The notes under the pieces: model-generated
Told to the model about the DNA's origin: nothing
Seen by the model: only the letters and a program-made list of their open reading frames with translations
Database searches by the model: none
Program-made: the position numbers and the translations under genes
Shown here: piece by piece, positions 33,159 through 41,285 of the stretch
Numbering within the stretch: position 1 is the first letter of the stretch
Layout of the letters: every line of letters begins with the position of its first letter
Origin: DASUPK01 sp963800285
Lineage (GTDB): Bacteria > Actinomycetota > Thermoleophilia > Solirubrobacterales > 70-9
Assembly: GCA_963800285.1 (NCBI GenBank)
Contig: CAWDAL010000015.1
Coordinates: 372,001-436,000 of the forward strand
Direction: 5' to 3'
DNA: 64,000 nucleotides

Positions 33159-33176
33159 CTTTGCCGTTTCTTAACC
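33159..33176 (+). promoter_or_regulatory. Direct-repeat element 3 (CTTTGCC-N4-CTTAACC)
   Basis: CTTTGCC (33159-33165), GTTT, CTTAACC (33170-33176), 83 bases before TTG 33260. A -10-like CTTACG at 33193-33198 is at the same distance as in elements 1 and 2. The 145-base gap 33115-33259 holds nothing else I can name. Confidence 0.55.
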
Positions 33177-33259
33177 GGCTCGTGGTCGTCCGCTTACGGG
33201 CGCGACCGGACAATGCCGGGGCCCGCTGCCATCGATAGGGGGAAGAAGGACGGAATGCT

Positions 33260-33778
33260 TTGACAGATCTCAGGACGAGAATCGCTGCCTTCACCGTCGT
33301 TCTCGGGCTCGGTGGGCTCGGCGGATACGCCTTGAGCTCCACACGCAGCCCCGAGCAGCCGGCGAGCACGCTGGCCGGGACCCACGTCATCCGGCGGACA
33401 GTCCATGCCAAGCCCCGCCCCGTGGCGCACGGCAGCGGGCCCGGACGCACCCGATCGCATGCCTCGACGGGAACGAGCGGCAGCGGATACTCCTCATCTT
33501 CATCCTCGCCCGTGTCCACCGGTTCGAGCGGCTCGAGCTCGGGTCGCCACGGTTCCTCGGGCCACTCGCCCGTTCACTCCGGCAGCAGCGGCTCGGGTCA
33601 CCACGGCTCCAGCGGCGGGAGCGGCCACGCTCCGGTGAACAGCGGCTCCAGCGGCAGCGCCGGAAGCGGCTCCGGTGGTGGCGGCGGCCCCGTCGGCACC
33701 GGCACCAGCGGCTCGGGCGGCGGCATCGGCGGCGGCGCCGGTGGCGGCGAACAGGACAACGAGGCCCGCGATGACTGA
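33260..33778 (+). CDS. Membrane-anchored Gly/Ser repeat protein B1
   Basis: 172 aa from TTG 33260 (AAGGA 9 bases upstream). The N-terminus (RTRIAAFTVVLGLGGLGGYA) and VIRRTVHAKP are clearly paralogous to A1. The exported part has at least five motif copies: ASTGTSGSG, PVSTGSSGS, PVHSGSSGS, PVNSGSSGS and PVGTGTSGS, separated by Gly/Ser/His-rich spacers, and ends EQDNEARDD. It heads the unit that includes the ApbE flavin transferase. No known domain. Confidence 0.65.
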   Translation: MTDLRTRIAAFTVVLGLGGLGGYALSSTRSPEQPASTLAGTHVIRRTVHAKPRPVAHGSGPGRTRSHASTGTSGSGYSSSSSSPVSTGSSGSSSGRHGSSGHSPVHSGSSGSGHHGSSGGSGHAPVNSGSSGSAGSGSGGGGGPVGTGTSGSGGGIGGGAGGGEQDNEARDD

Positions 33779-34097
33779 TCAAGAGACCGCTCGCAGGGGG
33801 AGCGGACAGCCGGCCGCCGCCACTCCCAGGAGGCGGCCGGCTGTCCTGCCAACCGTCCTGGTGGCGCTCGCCTGCTTCGCGGTGGTTTTCGAGTTTCTCG
33901 CGCTGCAGCTCCAGTCCGGGCGGGATCCGGCGCTTGGCAATGCCTCGGCGACCTCGGCTCCGCCGAAGGTCCGGCCGCGGAAGAAGATCATCATCACCAA
34001 GGTGATTCCCGCCGGAACGTCCGGCCCGGCGGGTCAGACCACCTCGAGCTCGGGCGGCTATTCGGCGCCGGCACCGGTGGTGAGCTCGACGTCATGA
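33771..34097 (+). CDS. Single-helix membrane protein with APAPVVSSTS C-terminus (paralogue)
   Basis: 108 aa. Basic N-terminus, helix VLPTVLVALACFAVVFEFLA, a basic stretch (VRPRKKIIITKVIPA) and a C-terminus GYSAPAPVVSSTS identical in its last ten residues to the protein at 30793. It overlaps B1 upstream (8 bases) and apbE downstream (4 bases), the same arrangement as in the first unit. Unknown family. Confidence 0.65.
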   Translation: MTDQETARRGSGQPAAATPRRRPAVLPTVLVALACFAVVFEFLALQLQSGRDPALGNASATSAPPKVRPRKKIIITKVIPAGTSGPAGQTTSSSGGYSAPAPVVSSTS

Positions 34098-35080
34098 GCT
34101 ACCACGACCTCACCTTCGACTCGATGGGATGCGAGGTCCGCCTGCTGATCGGCGATCCGCTGCCCGGCTCCCCACCCGCCTGGGAGGTGGCCGAGCGCGA
34201 GAAGCTCTTCATCGAGCTCTTCGACTCCGCTCTCTCGCGCTTCAAGCCGGACAGTGAGCTGACGGCCTTCAACCAGGATTCCCGCGAGACCGTCCCGGCC
34301 TCGCCGGTACTCCGCCAGGCGGTCCAGGCCGGTCTCTGGGCCGCACAGCGAAGCGGTGGCCTGGTGGACCCGACTCTGGGCGGCGCGATCGTCTCCGCCG
34401 GATACCGCGACTCCCGCGCCGGGGTGGCTCCGGAGCCGCTCGCGGACGCGCTGGCGAGAGCGCCCGAGCGGCGCTCCGCGCGGCCTCGACCGCAGGCCGA
34501 GTGGCGCCTGCTGGAGGTGGACGATCGGGACGGCACGATCCGGCGCCCTCCGGGTGTGATCTTCGACACCGGGGGCTCCGGGAAGGGCCTCGCGGCCGAC
34601 CTGGTCGCGGAGCACCTGCGCGGCTACTCGCGCTTCGTCGTCGACTGCGGCGGCGACGTCCGGGTCGGCGGCTTCGGTGCACGGCTTGACCCCTTTCCCG
34701 TTCATGCACGGCACCCGATCGACGACGAGACGGCGGCGATCTTCGACGTCTCCGCGGGCGGGATCGCCACCTCCGGCCTCGATATCCGTCTCTGGAGACG
34801 GGAGGACGGGAGCTTCGCCCATCACCTGCTCGATCCGAGCACTGGCGAACCCGCCTGGACGGGGCTGGTCGGGGTAACCGCCCTGGGCAGGACGGCCCTC
34901 GAGGCCGAGACGCTCTCCAAGACGGCGCTGCTCAGCGGCCCCGAGCGCGGCCGGCAGCTGCTCTCGGAGCATGGGGGGATGCTGGTCCACGACGACGGGC
35001 ACGTGGAGATCGCCGGTCCGCGGCAGGCGAAGCTGGTGGGCAGGCGCAGCGGACTCCCCGGCGCAACGATCGCCGCCTGA
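34094..35080 (+). CDS. ApbE-type FAD:protein FMN transferase
   Basis: 328 aa. ApbE proteins attach FMN through a phosphodiester to Ser or Thr of extracytoplasmic redox proteins, using FAD and Mg. Family signatures: GCEVRLLIGD near the start, SRFKPDSELTAFN, DTGGSGKGLAADLVAEHLRG, VDCGGDVRVGG and VSAGGIATSG, with AEALSKTALL-like ETLSKTALL later. Unusually it has no signal peptide or lipobox, so it would act in the cytoplasm or use another route. In this unit its natural candidates as substrates are the anchored Ser/Thr-Gly proteins. Confidence 0.88.
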   Translation: MSYHDLTFDSMGCEVRLLIGDPLPGSPPAWEVAEREKLFIELFDSALSRFKPDSELTAFNQDSRETVPASPVLRQAVQAGLWAAQRSGGLVDPTLGGAIVSAGYRDSRAGVAPEPLADALARAPERRSARPRPQAEWRLLEVDDRDGTIRRPPGVIFDTGGSGKGLAADLVAEHLRGYSRFVVDCGGDVRVGGFGARLDPFPVHARHPIDDETAAIFDVSAGGIATSGLDIRLWRREDGSFAHHLLDPSTGEPAWTGLVGVTALGRTALEAETLSKTALLSGPERGRQLLSEHGGMLVHDDGHVEIAGPRQAKLVGRRSGLPGATIAA

Positions 35081-35099
35081 CCTCCGGAGCGAGCGGGAA

Positions 35100-36800
35100 A
35101 TGACGCCCGCCACCGCACCTCCCAGGGCCACACCTGCGAATCTAGGCGTGGTCCGGGCCATGACGTCAGAGCCCAGCAACCAGGAGGAAGTCGCCTTCGA
35201 GCCCCCGACCGCGGAGGAGGCGGTCGCGCGGCTCGAGGACGTCCAGCGCGTCACCGAGACGACGCTCGCCTACCTCGACCTTGACGACCTGCTCGAGGAG
35301 CTGCTCAAGCGGGTCACCGACATCCTCCAAGCCGATACCGCGGCGGTGCTGCTGGTCGAGGACGATGGGCGGACGCTCGCGGCACGAGCGGCAAAGGGCC
35401 TCGAGGAGGAGGTCGAGCGCGGGTTCCGCCTGCCGGTCGGGCGTGGATTTGCCGGCCGGGTCGCCGCTACGCGTGAGCCCGTGGTGATTCCCGATCTCGA
35501 CAACTCCTCGATCACGGTCGTCAACCCGCTGATGCGCGAAAAGCGGGTCCGGTCTCTCGCCGGGGTTCCCCTGATCGTCGAGGGCACCGTGATCGGGGTC
35601 CTCCACGTCGGCAGCCTGACGCAGCGCGACTTCACCGACGCGGACGTCCAGCTGCTCCAGCTGGTGGCCGATCGCGTGGGGCTGTCCATCGAGCGGTCCC
35701 GGCTCGCCGTGCAGGGCCGGATCGCTCAGACGCTTCAGCGAAGCCTTCTGCCTCGCAGCCTGCCGCGCCTGCCCGGCCTGAGCATGGCGGCCTGGTATCT
35801 GCCCGCCGCCGAGGAGACCGCAGTGGGCGGCGACTGGTACGACGTGATCGAGCTCGGCCACCGGCGCCTCGGGCTGACCGTGGGCGACGTGGCCGGCCAC
35901 GGCATCGCGGCCGCGACCTACATGGGCCAGCTGCGCAGCGCGGTCCGGGCCTATGCGCTGGATATCGAGCGGCCCTCGGAGGTCGTCACGAAGCTCGCCC
36001 GGTTCGCCGACCTGGAGAAGTCCCGGATGGCGACGATGATCTACGCGACGATCAACCTGGACACCTGGGTGGTCGACTTCGCGCGCGCGGGGCACCCCTA
36101 CCCGCTGCTGATCAGCCCCGGTGGGCCGCCGACCTTCCTCAGCGACGCGGGAGGGCCGCCCATCGGCGCCGGCGCGGCCGTGGAGTACGACGAGCAGCAG
36201 ATCACTCTGGGACCCGCCGAGACCCTGCTCCTCTACACGGATGGGCTGATCGAGCGCCGGGGACGGACCCTGTCGGATGGAGAGTCGGCTCTCACCGAGG
36301 CCGCCATCGCGGCGCCAGACGAGCCTGAGCTCATGTGCCGCAGTCTGATCCAGCGGCTCACGGAGGGGATCGACATCCCGGACGACATCGCCGTGCTCGC
36401 CGTCAGGGCGGTCGGCCTCCACGACACGCTCGAGGTCGAGGTGCCCGCCGAGGCCGCACAGCTGGCGACGGTGCGACACCTGATCCGGCGCTGGGTGACG
36501 GCCAACGGAGGAACCGACGACGACTGCGCCGCGTTCGCGATCGCGGTCACGGAGGCATGCGCGAACGCCGTCGAGCACGCCTACGGCCCGGGGGATGCCA
36601 CGATCGACCTCAGTGCGGACCTCGACGGCGGGGAGGTGACCGTGACCGTGCGTGACAGAGGCGGTTGGCGCGAGCCCCGGGGCGGCAACCGAGGCCGCGG
36701 GATCCCGGTGATGGAGGAGTTCATGGATGATGTCGTGATCGACACGGGTGAGGGGGGCACAACTGTGAAGCTGATCCGGCGCGTGGGGCAGAGCGGATGA
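35100..36800 (+). CDS. GAF-SpoIIE phosphatase-anti-sigma kinase fusion
   Basis: 566 aa from ATG 35100 (a start at 35160 is also possible). Domains in order: GAF (about 60-210, FAGRVAATREPVVIPDLDNS), PP2C/SpoIIE phosphatase (about 225-430, VGGDWYDVIE, VGDVAGHGIAAATYMG, ARAGHPYPLL, LLLYTDGLIERRG) and a RsbW-like HATPase (about 445-560, AVTEACANAVEHAYGPGD, GRGIPVMEEFMDDV). It should sense a small molecule or redox state and control an anti-sigma antagonist by dephosphorylation. The STAS gene overlaps its stop and is the likely target. It starts 19 bases after apbE. Confidence 0.9.
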   Translation: MTPATAPPRATPANLGVVRAMTSEPSNQEEVAFEPPTAEEAVARLEDVQRVTETTLAYLDLDDLLEELLKRVTDILQADTAAVLLVEDDGRTLAARAAKGLEEEVERGFRLPVGRGFAGRVAATREPVVIPDLDNSSITVVNPLMREKRVRSLAGVPLIVEGTVIGVLHVGSLTQRDFTDADVQLLQLVADRVGLSIERSRLAVQGRIAQTLQRSLLPRSLPRLPGLSMAAWYLPAAEETAVGGDWYDVIELGHRRLGLTVGDVAGHGIAAATYMGQLRSAVRAYALDIERPSEVVTKLARFADLEKSRMATMIYATINLDTWVVDFARAGHPYPLLISPGGPPTFLSDAGGPPIGAGAAVEYDEQQITLGPAETLLLYTDGLIERRGRTLSDGESALTEAAIAAPDEPELMCRSLIQRLTEGIDIPDDIAVLAVRAVGLHDTLEVEVPAEAAQLATVRHLIRRWVTANGGTDDDCAAFAIAVTEACANAVEHAYGPGDATIDLSADLDGGEVTVTVRDRGGWREPRGGNRGRGIPVMEEFMDDVVIDTGEGGTTVKLIRRVGQSG

Positions 36801-37150
36801 TGCCCGAGCTCGCCAGGCTCTCCTTCGAGACCGAGGGAGACGTGGAGCTCGCCCGTGTCGCCGGCGAGGTCGACGCGTCGAACGTCGGCGATCTGACCCA
36901 GCAACTCCTCGACGCGGTCCCGAACGACGTCCGAGCCGTCGTCCTCGACCTCACTCAGACGAGCTACATCGACAGCTCCGGAATCAGCCTGATCTTCGAC
37001 GCAGCGGCTCGCATGAGGAATCGCCGCCAGCAGCTCCGACTGGTGGTCCCGCCGAAGTCGTTCGTCGGCGAGGTGCTCGCGGCCGTGTCCATGTCGGACT
37101 CGGTACCGATCGACGCAGAGGTGGACGCGGCGCTGCGCGCCGTGGACTAG
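36797..37150 (+). CDS. STAS-domain anti-sigma factor antagonist
   Basis: 117 aa, RsbV/SpoIIAA type. The phosphorylatable serine lies in the conserved TSYIDSSGISLIFDAAAR. It overlaps the phosphatase/kinase gene (ATGA) and is presumably its substrate; the cognate sigma factor is not in the window. Confidence 0.9.
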   Translation: MMPELARLSFETEGDVELARVAGEVDASNVGDLTQQLLDAVPNDVRAVVLDLTQTSYIDSSGISLIFDAAARMRNRRQQLRLVVPPKSFVGEVLAAVSMSDSVPIDAEVDAALRAVD

Positions 37151-37710
37151 GCGCCGGTCGTCTCGATGACGCTCAGGGTGTAGCGGCCGATCTGCAGCTC
37201 GTCGCCGTCGGCGAGCGGGCTCCAGTCGACGGGCTCCCCGTTCACGCAGATGCCGTTCATCGAGCGGTCGTCGAGCACCCGCAGCTCGCCCTCCGGCGTC
37301 CGCACGACCACCGCATGACGCCGCGAGACCGTCGGATCGTCGAGCCGGATGTCGGCGGATCGGCTTCGCCCGATCCGCGACCAGCCGTCGGAGAGCTCGA
37401 TCACCCGTGTGCGCCCGTCGGCGAACATCGCCAGGTACTTGCCGGGCTGGTCGATCGACCCACGGACGCCGTCCAGCCAGTCATCGGGCTTCGCCGTGGG
37501 CCTGGTGACCGCGATGTTCCTGAGAGTGGGCTGCTCGAACATCGATGAGCGCTTGAAGTCGGTGCCGCCGCAGTTGGGGCAGGTCGGAATCGACTCGGCG
37601 GGCTCGAACGAGACCGGGAAGGAGCAGCCCTGGCAAATGAAGGAGCCCACTCCGCCGGCTGGCTCGCCCGCGTGGTGGACGTCATCCTGACTCTGTCCAA
37701 GCAGCGACAT
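37147..37710 (-). CDS. Zinc-ribbon and FHA-domain protein
   Basis: 187 aa. An N-terminal zinc ribbon (FICQGCSFPVSF ... IPTCPNCGGTDF), a middle segment, and a C-terminal FHA domain (SRIGRSRSADIRLDDPTVSR RHA, then LDDRSMNGICVNGE) with the phosphothreonine-binding Arg and Ser conserved. It probably reads out Ser/Thr kinase signalling. Convergent with the STAS gene, ends overlapping by 4 bases. Confidence 0.85.
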   Translation of the reverse strand: MSLLGQSQDDVHHAGEPAGGVGSFICQGCSFPVSFEPAESIPTCPNCGGTDFKRSSMFEQPTLRNIAVTRPTAKPDDWLDGVRGSIDQPGKYLAMFADGRTRVIELSDGWSRIGRSRSADIRLDDPTVSRRHAVVVRTPEGELRVLDDRSMNGICVNGEPVDWSPLADGDELQIGRYTLSVIETTGA

Positions 37711-37849
37711 CGGGGGTGCGTCGATACTACTCTCGGTACTGCGGAATGGCTAGTCATTTTTCGCCAGTGGTACGGAAAGTCCACCAATTCCGGGAGGGGT
37801 GGACGTAAGGGCGATGACGGCCGTGGCTCCCGACTAGAATCGCGCGCCC

Positions 37850-38347
37850 GTGGGGCCGCTTTCTCTCACCATCTCGATCGACGCTCCGCGCGAGCGGGTC
37901 TTCGACCTGATCTGCGATCTGGGCGCGAGGGAGAGCTGGATCGACCACTTCGCGAGCGAGTTCCGGCTGGCGCGCATCGCGTCGCAGGGGCTGGGAGCGG
38001 CGGCTCGCTTCCGCGTCGATGCGCCCGCGGGGGTCCGCTATATGGAGACGGTGATCGCTGAGGCGGACCGGCCGTTCCGCGTGGTCGAGCATGGGCGGGG
38101 TGGGCGCCTGGACCACATCCCGATCCGCACCGTGTGGGAGCTCGAAGAGGGCCCGACCACCACGGTGAGGCTGACCTTCTGGACCAATCCGCCGAGCGCT
38201 TTCGACCGGGTCAGGGAGCTGGGCCGCTCGCGCTGGTGGAGGCGGCGCTGGAGCCGGGCCCTGCGGCGCCTGCGGGAGCTGATCGAGTCCGGCGCGGCCG
38301 CGCCGCGGACGGAGGTCGCGGGCGGAGATCGCCTGCCCGTAGCGTGA
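37850..38347 (+). CDS. SRPBCC (START/Bet v 1-like) protein
   Basis: 165 aa, GTG start. N-terminal SLTISIDAPRERVFDLICDL is typical of polyketide-cyclase/dehydrase-like SRPBCC proteins, a fold with a deep hydrophobic ligand pocket. The C-terminal basic helix (RSRWWRRRWSRALRRLRELI) is unusually Arg/Trp-rich. Ligand unknown. Confidence 0.75.
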   Translation: MGPLSLTISIDAPRERVFDLICDLGARESWIDHFASEFRLARIASQGLGAAARFRVDAPAGVRYMETVIAEADRPFRVVEHGRGGRLDHIPIRTVWELEEGPTTTVRLTFWTNPPSAFDRVRELGRSRWWRRRWSRALRRLRELIESGAAAPRTEVAGGDRLPVA

Positions 38348-38348
38348 C

Positions 38349-38385
38349 GGTGCCCCCGAGGCGAAGCCGAGGAGCAACCCGTTTC
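38349..38385 (+). repeat. Dispersed intergenic repeat, copy 2
   Basis: GGTGCCCCCGAGGCGAAGCC, then GAGGAGCAACCCGTTTC. Same order of blocks as the unit at 2898-2930, with three one-base insertions and a few substitutions. It is directly behind the SRPBCC stop. Confidence 0.6.
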
Positions 38386-38409
38386 GGTTCTTGACTGAGC
38401 GGCGCCGGG

Positions 38410-38985
38410 ATGGCTGCGGATAGACTGCGCGCCCTCATGCGCCGCGGCCACAAGGGAGCCCTCGCACTGATGCTGTTGCTCGGCCTCGCCGCCGTCGGCG
38501 CGTCCGGATGCGGCAACGACCTCAGCAAGGAGGCCGATGAGGGCATCCCCATCCAGCTCGGGGATCTCACGTACACCGTTCAGGAAACACGCTTTCTCAA
38601 TCCCAACCAGGCCGACGACAAGGAGTACCTCGCGGGGCAGCAGCTGCCCACGCCCGCGGGCAAGCTGTACCTGGGCGTCTTCCTGACGGTTCACAACTCG
38701 GGCGACAATCCCGTGCGCGTGCCCACCAACGCCGAGATGAGCGTCTTGGACACGACCGGCGCCGCGTACCAGTCGATCCCCAGCCACACCGACTTCGCCG
38801 CGCCCCTCGGCAGCCTGCTCGCAGCGGGCGGCGACATCCCGGCGGCCGGAACGGCGGCCGCGAACGGGCCGACGCAGGGAGCCCTCGTCCTCTTCCTGGT
38901 GAACCAGACCCTCACAGAGAACCGGCCGCCCAAGCTCGAGATCGACAGCCAGGGCGAGACCGGCGAGATCACTCTCGATATCTAG
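38410..38985 (+). CDS. Lipoprotein, DUF4352-like
   Basis: 191 aa. Lipoprotein signal with lipobox GASGC (ALALMLLLGLAAVGASGCGN). The mature part is a beta-sandwich-like domain (GDLTYTVQETRFLNPN, YLGVFLTVHNSGDNPVRVPT) resembling DUF4352/telomeric-repeat-like extracellular proteins that sense or bind surface components. A membrane protein gene follows 27 bases later. Function unknown. Confidence 0.7.
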   Translation: MAADRLRALMRRGHKGALALMLLLGLAAVGASGCGNDLSKEADEGIPIQLGDLTYTVQETRFLNPNQADDKEYLAGQQLPTPAGKLYLGVFLTVHNSGDNPVRVPTNAEMSVLDTTGAAYQSIPSHTDFAAPLGSLLAAGGDIPAAGTAAANGPTQGALVLFLVNQTLTENRPPKLEIDSQGETGEITLDI

Positions 38986-39012
38986 GCTCTCGGGAGCGGA
39001 GCCGTCCGCCCG

Positions 39013-39324
39013 ATGAGGAAGACCCAGCTACAGGCGATCCTCGTCATCGGCGGAATCGGGGCCGCCCTGTCGCTGATCCAGCTGCTCGGCATCGCGGGCG
39101 GAGTCGTCGGCGTCATTCTCCTGATCCTCTGCACCGTCCTCACCGCGTCCGCCGCGCCCGAGCCGGACGCGGGCGGTCTCAACTGGTGGGCGCTGATCGC
39201 CGGCGGCACCCTTTTGGCGGTGATCGGCGTCCCGCTGGGCCTCGCCCTGGAGGGCCCGGGCGGAGTCCTGACCGCAATCGGGGGCGGGATGGCGATGGTG
39301 GGCGTGGCGTTCGGCATGCCCTAG
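39013..39324 (+). CDS. Small membrane protein, unknown function
   Basis: 103 aa with about three hydrophobic segments (AILVIGGIGAALSLIQLLGI, VVGVILLILCTVLTAS, WWALIAGGTLLAVIGVPLGL and a Gly-rich end). Probably co-transcribed with the upstream lipoprotein. Nothing indicates its function. Confidence 0.6.
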   Translation: MRKTQLQAILVIGGIGAALSLIQLLGIAGGVVGVILLILCTVLTASAAPEPDAGGLNWWALIAGGTLLAVIGVPLGLALEGPGGVLTAIGGGMAMVGVAFGMP

Positions 39325-39359
39325 CGGCCGCTCGTGGCCGCGATCTGATGGCGAAGCCG
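39324..39359 (+). repeat. 36-base intergenic repeat, copy 1
   Basis: GCGGCCGCTCGTGGCCGCGA then TCTGATGGCGAAGCCG; identical to 42944-42979. Internal hairpins: GCGGCC/GGCCGC and GGC-GAA-GCC. It overlaps the end of one gene and precedes the stop of the convergent penicillin-binding protein gene, so it may act as a terminator. Confidence 0.65.
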
Positions 39360-39371
39360 TCCCGGCACGCC

Positions 39372-41243
39372 CTACAGCGCCGAGCCCAGGATCTCTCGCG
39401 CGATCGGCGCCGCCGTCGTGCCGCCGTCGCCCGAGGCGTCGATCAGCATCACGCCGATCGCCAGCTTCGGCTTGTTCGCGGGCGCGAAGGCGATGAACCA
39501 GCCGTCGACGATCTGCTTGACCGTGTTCTCCTGGCCCGGTGGAGCCGGGGGCTGGCCGGGCTTGGGGCCGAGCTCGGCGGTGCCGGTCTTGCCGGCGACC
39601 TGAACGCCGGGGAGGGCCGCCTGGGTACCGGTCCCCTGGGTGACGACGGCGCGCATCAGCCCGGTCAGCACCCGCGCATTCGCCTTGGAGGTCACCTCGA
39701 CCGGGCCGGTGGAGCTCCGCAGGGCGGGGTCCTTGACGATGTTGGTCGGGTCGCGGGTGCCGCCGTCGGCGACGGTCTGCGCCACCGACGCCATCCCGAG
39801 CGGCGTGGCCAGCACCTTGCCCTGGCCGAACGCGGTGACGGAGAGGTCCGTGTTGGTGGGCTCTGCCTTGAGCTCCTTCGCGCCCGGAATCGTCATCTTG
39901 TTCGGCTGAGTAGCTGCGGTGGCCGACGCGTTGTAGAGGCTCGGCGTCTGGTTGAAGCCGTAGTCCTCGGCGGTATCGACCAGGCGCTCGGCGCCGACCT
40001 TCACGCCCAGCGGCGCGAAGACGGTGTTACACGAGTCGGCGAAAGCCTCCACGAAGGTGCCGCCGCAGACCTCGTCGTGCGCGTTGTGGACGACGCGCGC
40101 TCCGGAGTTCGGGTCCGGATTGATCGAGGTGACGTGCGGGAAGGTGTCGGTGAGCTTCACGTCGTGGCCCTCGAGCGCTGCCGTCGTCGTGATCACCTTG
40201 AAGGTCGAGCCCGGAGGCTGCGGGGAGGAGTACGCCGAGCCGGCGAGCGCCAGGACGTTGCCGTTGCGGGCGTTGAGGACGACCACGCCGCCGGACTGCC
40301 CGCCGAGGGCGTTCACGGTGGTCGATTGCAGGCGGGGGTCGATCGTGGTCCTCACCGGCTGACCCGGCGTGCCGCGGGCCGTGGCGAGGACCCGGCCCTG
40401 CGTGCTCGCGGGGACGTCCGGGAGGGGAGTGCCCTCCTTGACGGCGAGCAGCTGCCCACCGGGCTGCCCCGAGAGGCGGGCATTGAAGGCGAGCTCCAGG
40501 CCGCTCACGCCGGTCGCCTGATTCGTCGGATAGCCGGCCTTCTCCAGCTTCGCCTGCTCATCGGGATCCGGCGATCCCGTTTCGCCGGCGACGTCGATCG
40601 CGTCCGTTCCGAGGGGGGAGCTGCGGTGATCGGTCGGACCGGTCGCGAGCGGGACCCCGTGCCTGGCCATGATCGCCGCGCGCCGTCCGACGGTGAGTCG
40701 CCGGCCGACCCGCTCGTTCGTCGCCAACCCCGGGAAGGTCAGGCTCGGGTTCCAGGCGACCTTGCCACCGTCTAGCGGCAGCCGCAGGATCCCGTCGACG
40801 TTGCCGAACAGCCTGGTCCCGACGCCCACCCCGACGTCGACAACGTCCTTCCCGCCGACGCTCTTCGGGCCGTCGGCGCTGCCGGGGTCGATCGAGGTCG
40901 CCGTCGACGCCTGCTGTGCGTCGAGGTAGGCGCTCTGGAGGTCCGCCGCCGAGTACTGGGCCTGAGCCGAGTCTGAGAGCTCGTCGTGCATCGCGGCGAA
41001 GTCCTGGTGGGCCCAGTCGTTCACGAAGCGCTTCGCCATGTCCTGCTCCGGGCTGCCCGCCGAGCTGATCACACCGAAGATGAAGGCGATCAGGGCCACC
41101 ACGCCCAGTGGCAGGGCGCGCTGGCGCAGCCGTCGCTGGCGCTCCGTCAGCGGGCCGCGCTGCGCCCGCGGAGGCCTGATCGGCCCCCGTGGCGGCTCCT
41201 TCTCCCGATTGCGGTTCCGTGACCTTGTCACGGGCGGATTCAC
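39372..41243 (-). CDS. Class B penicillin-binding protein (PbpA/PBP2-like)
   Basis: 623 aa from GTG 41243. Short basic cytoplasmic N-terminus, membrane anchor (ALPLGVVALIAFIFGVISSA), NTF2-like MecA_N domain (VNDWAHQDFAAMHDELSDSA), a dimerisation region, and the transpeptidase domain with SxxK (PPGSTFKVITT), SxN (DSCN) and KTG (GKTGTAE) motifs. It cross-links peptidoglycan outside the membrane. Divergent from the MarP-like protease gene with only 42 bases between starts. The upstream extension of the frame to 41771 is a shadow of that gene. Confidence 0.9.
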   Translation of the reverse strand: MNPPVTRSRNRNREKEPPRGPIRPPRAQRGPLTERQRRLRQRALPLGVVALIAFIFGVISSAGSPEQDMAKRFVNDWAHQDFAAMHDELSDSAQAQYSAADLQSAYLDAQQASTATSIDPGSADGPKSVGGKDVVDVGVGVGTRLFGNVDGILRLPLDGGKVAWNPSLTFPGLATNERVGRRLTVGRRAAIMARHGVPLATGPTDHRSSPLGTDAIDVAGETGSPDPDEQAKLEKAGYPTNQATGVSGLELAFNARLSGQPGGQLLAVKEGTPLPDVPASTQGRVLATARGTPGQPVRTTIDPRLQSTTVNALGGQSGGVVVLNARNGNVLALAGSAYSSPQPPGSTFKVITTTAALEGHDVKLTDTFPHVTSINPDPNSGARVVHNAHDEVCGGTFVEAFADSCNTVFAPLGVKVGAERLVDTAEDYGFNQTPSLYNASATAATQPNKMTIPGAKELKAEPTNTDLSVTAFGQGKVLATPLGMASVAQTVADGGTRDPTNIVKDPALRSSTGPVEVTSKANARVLTGLMRAVVTQGTGTQAALPGVQVAGKTGTAELGPKPGQPPAPPGQENTVKQIVDGWFIAFAPANKPKLAIGVMLIDASGDGGTTAAPIAREILGSAL

Positions 41244-41285
41244 GTGCGCAAAGTTAGTCGCTCGTGCGCTTGTATTCGGGAAACC

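Noticed and set aside
39186..40775. Plus-strand ORF (529 codons) opposite the penicillin-binding protein
   Set aside because: The opposite strand has the SxxK, SxN and KTG motifs in order; this frame has none.
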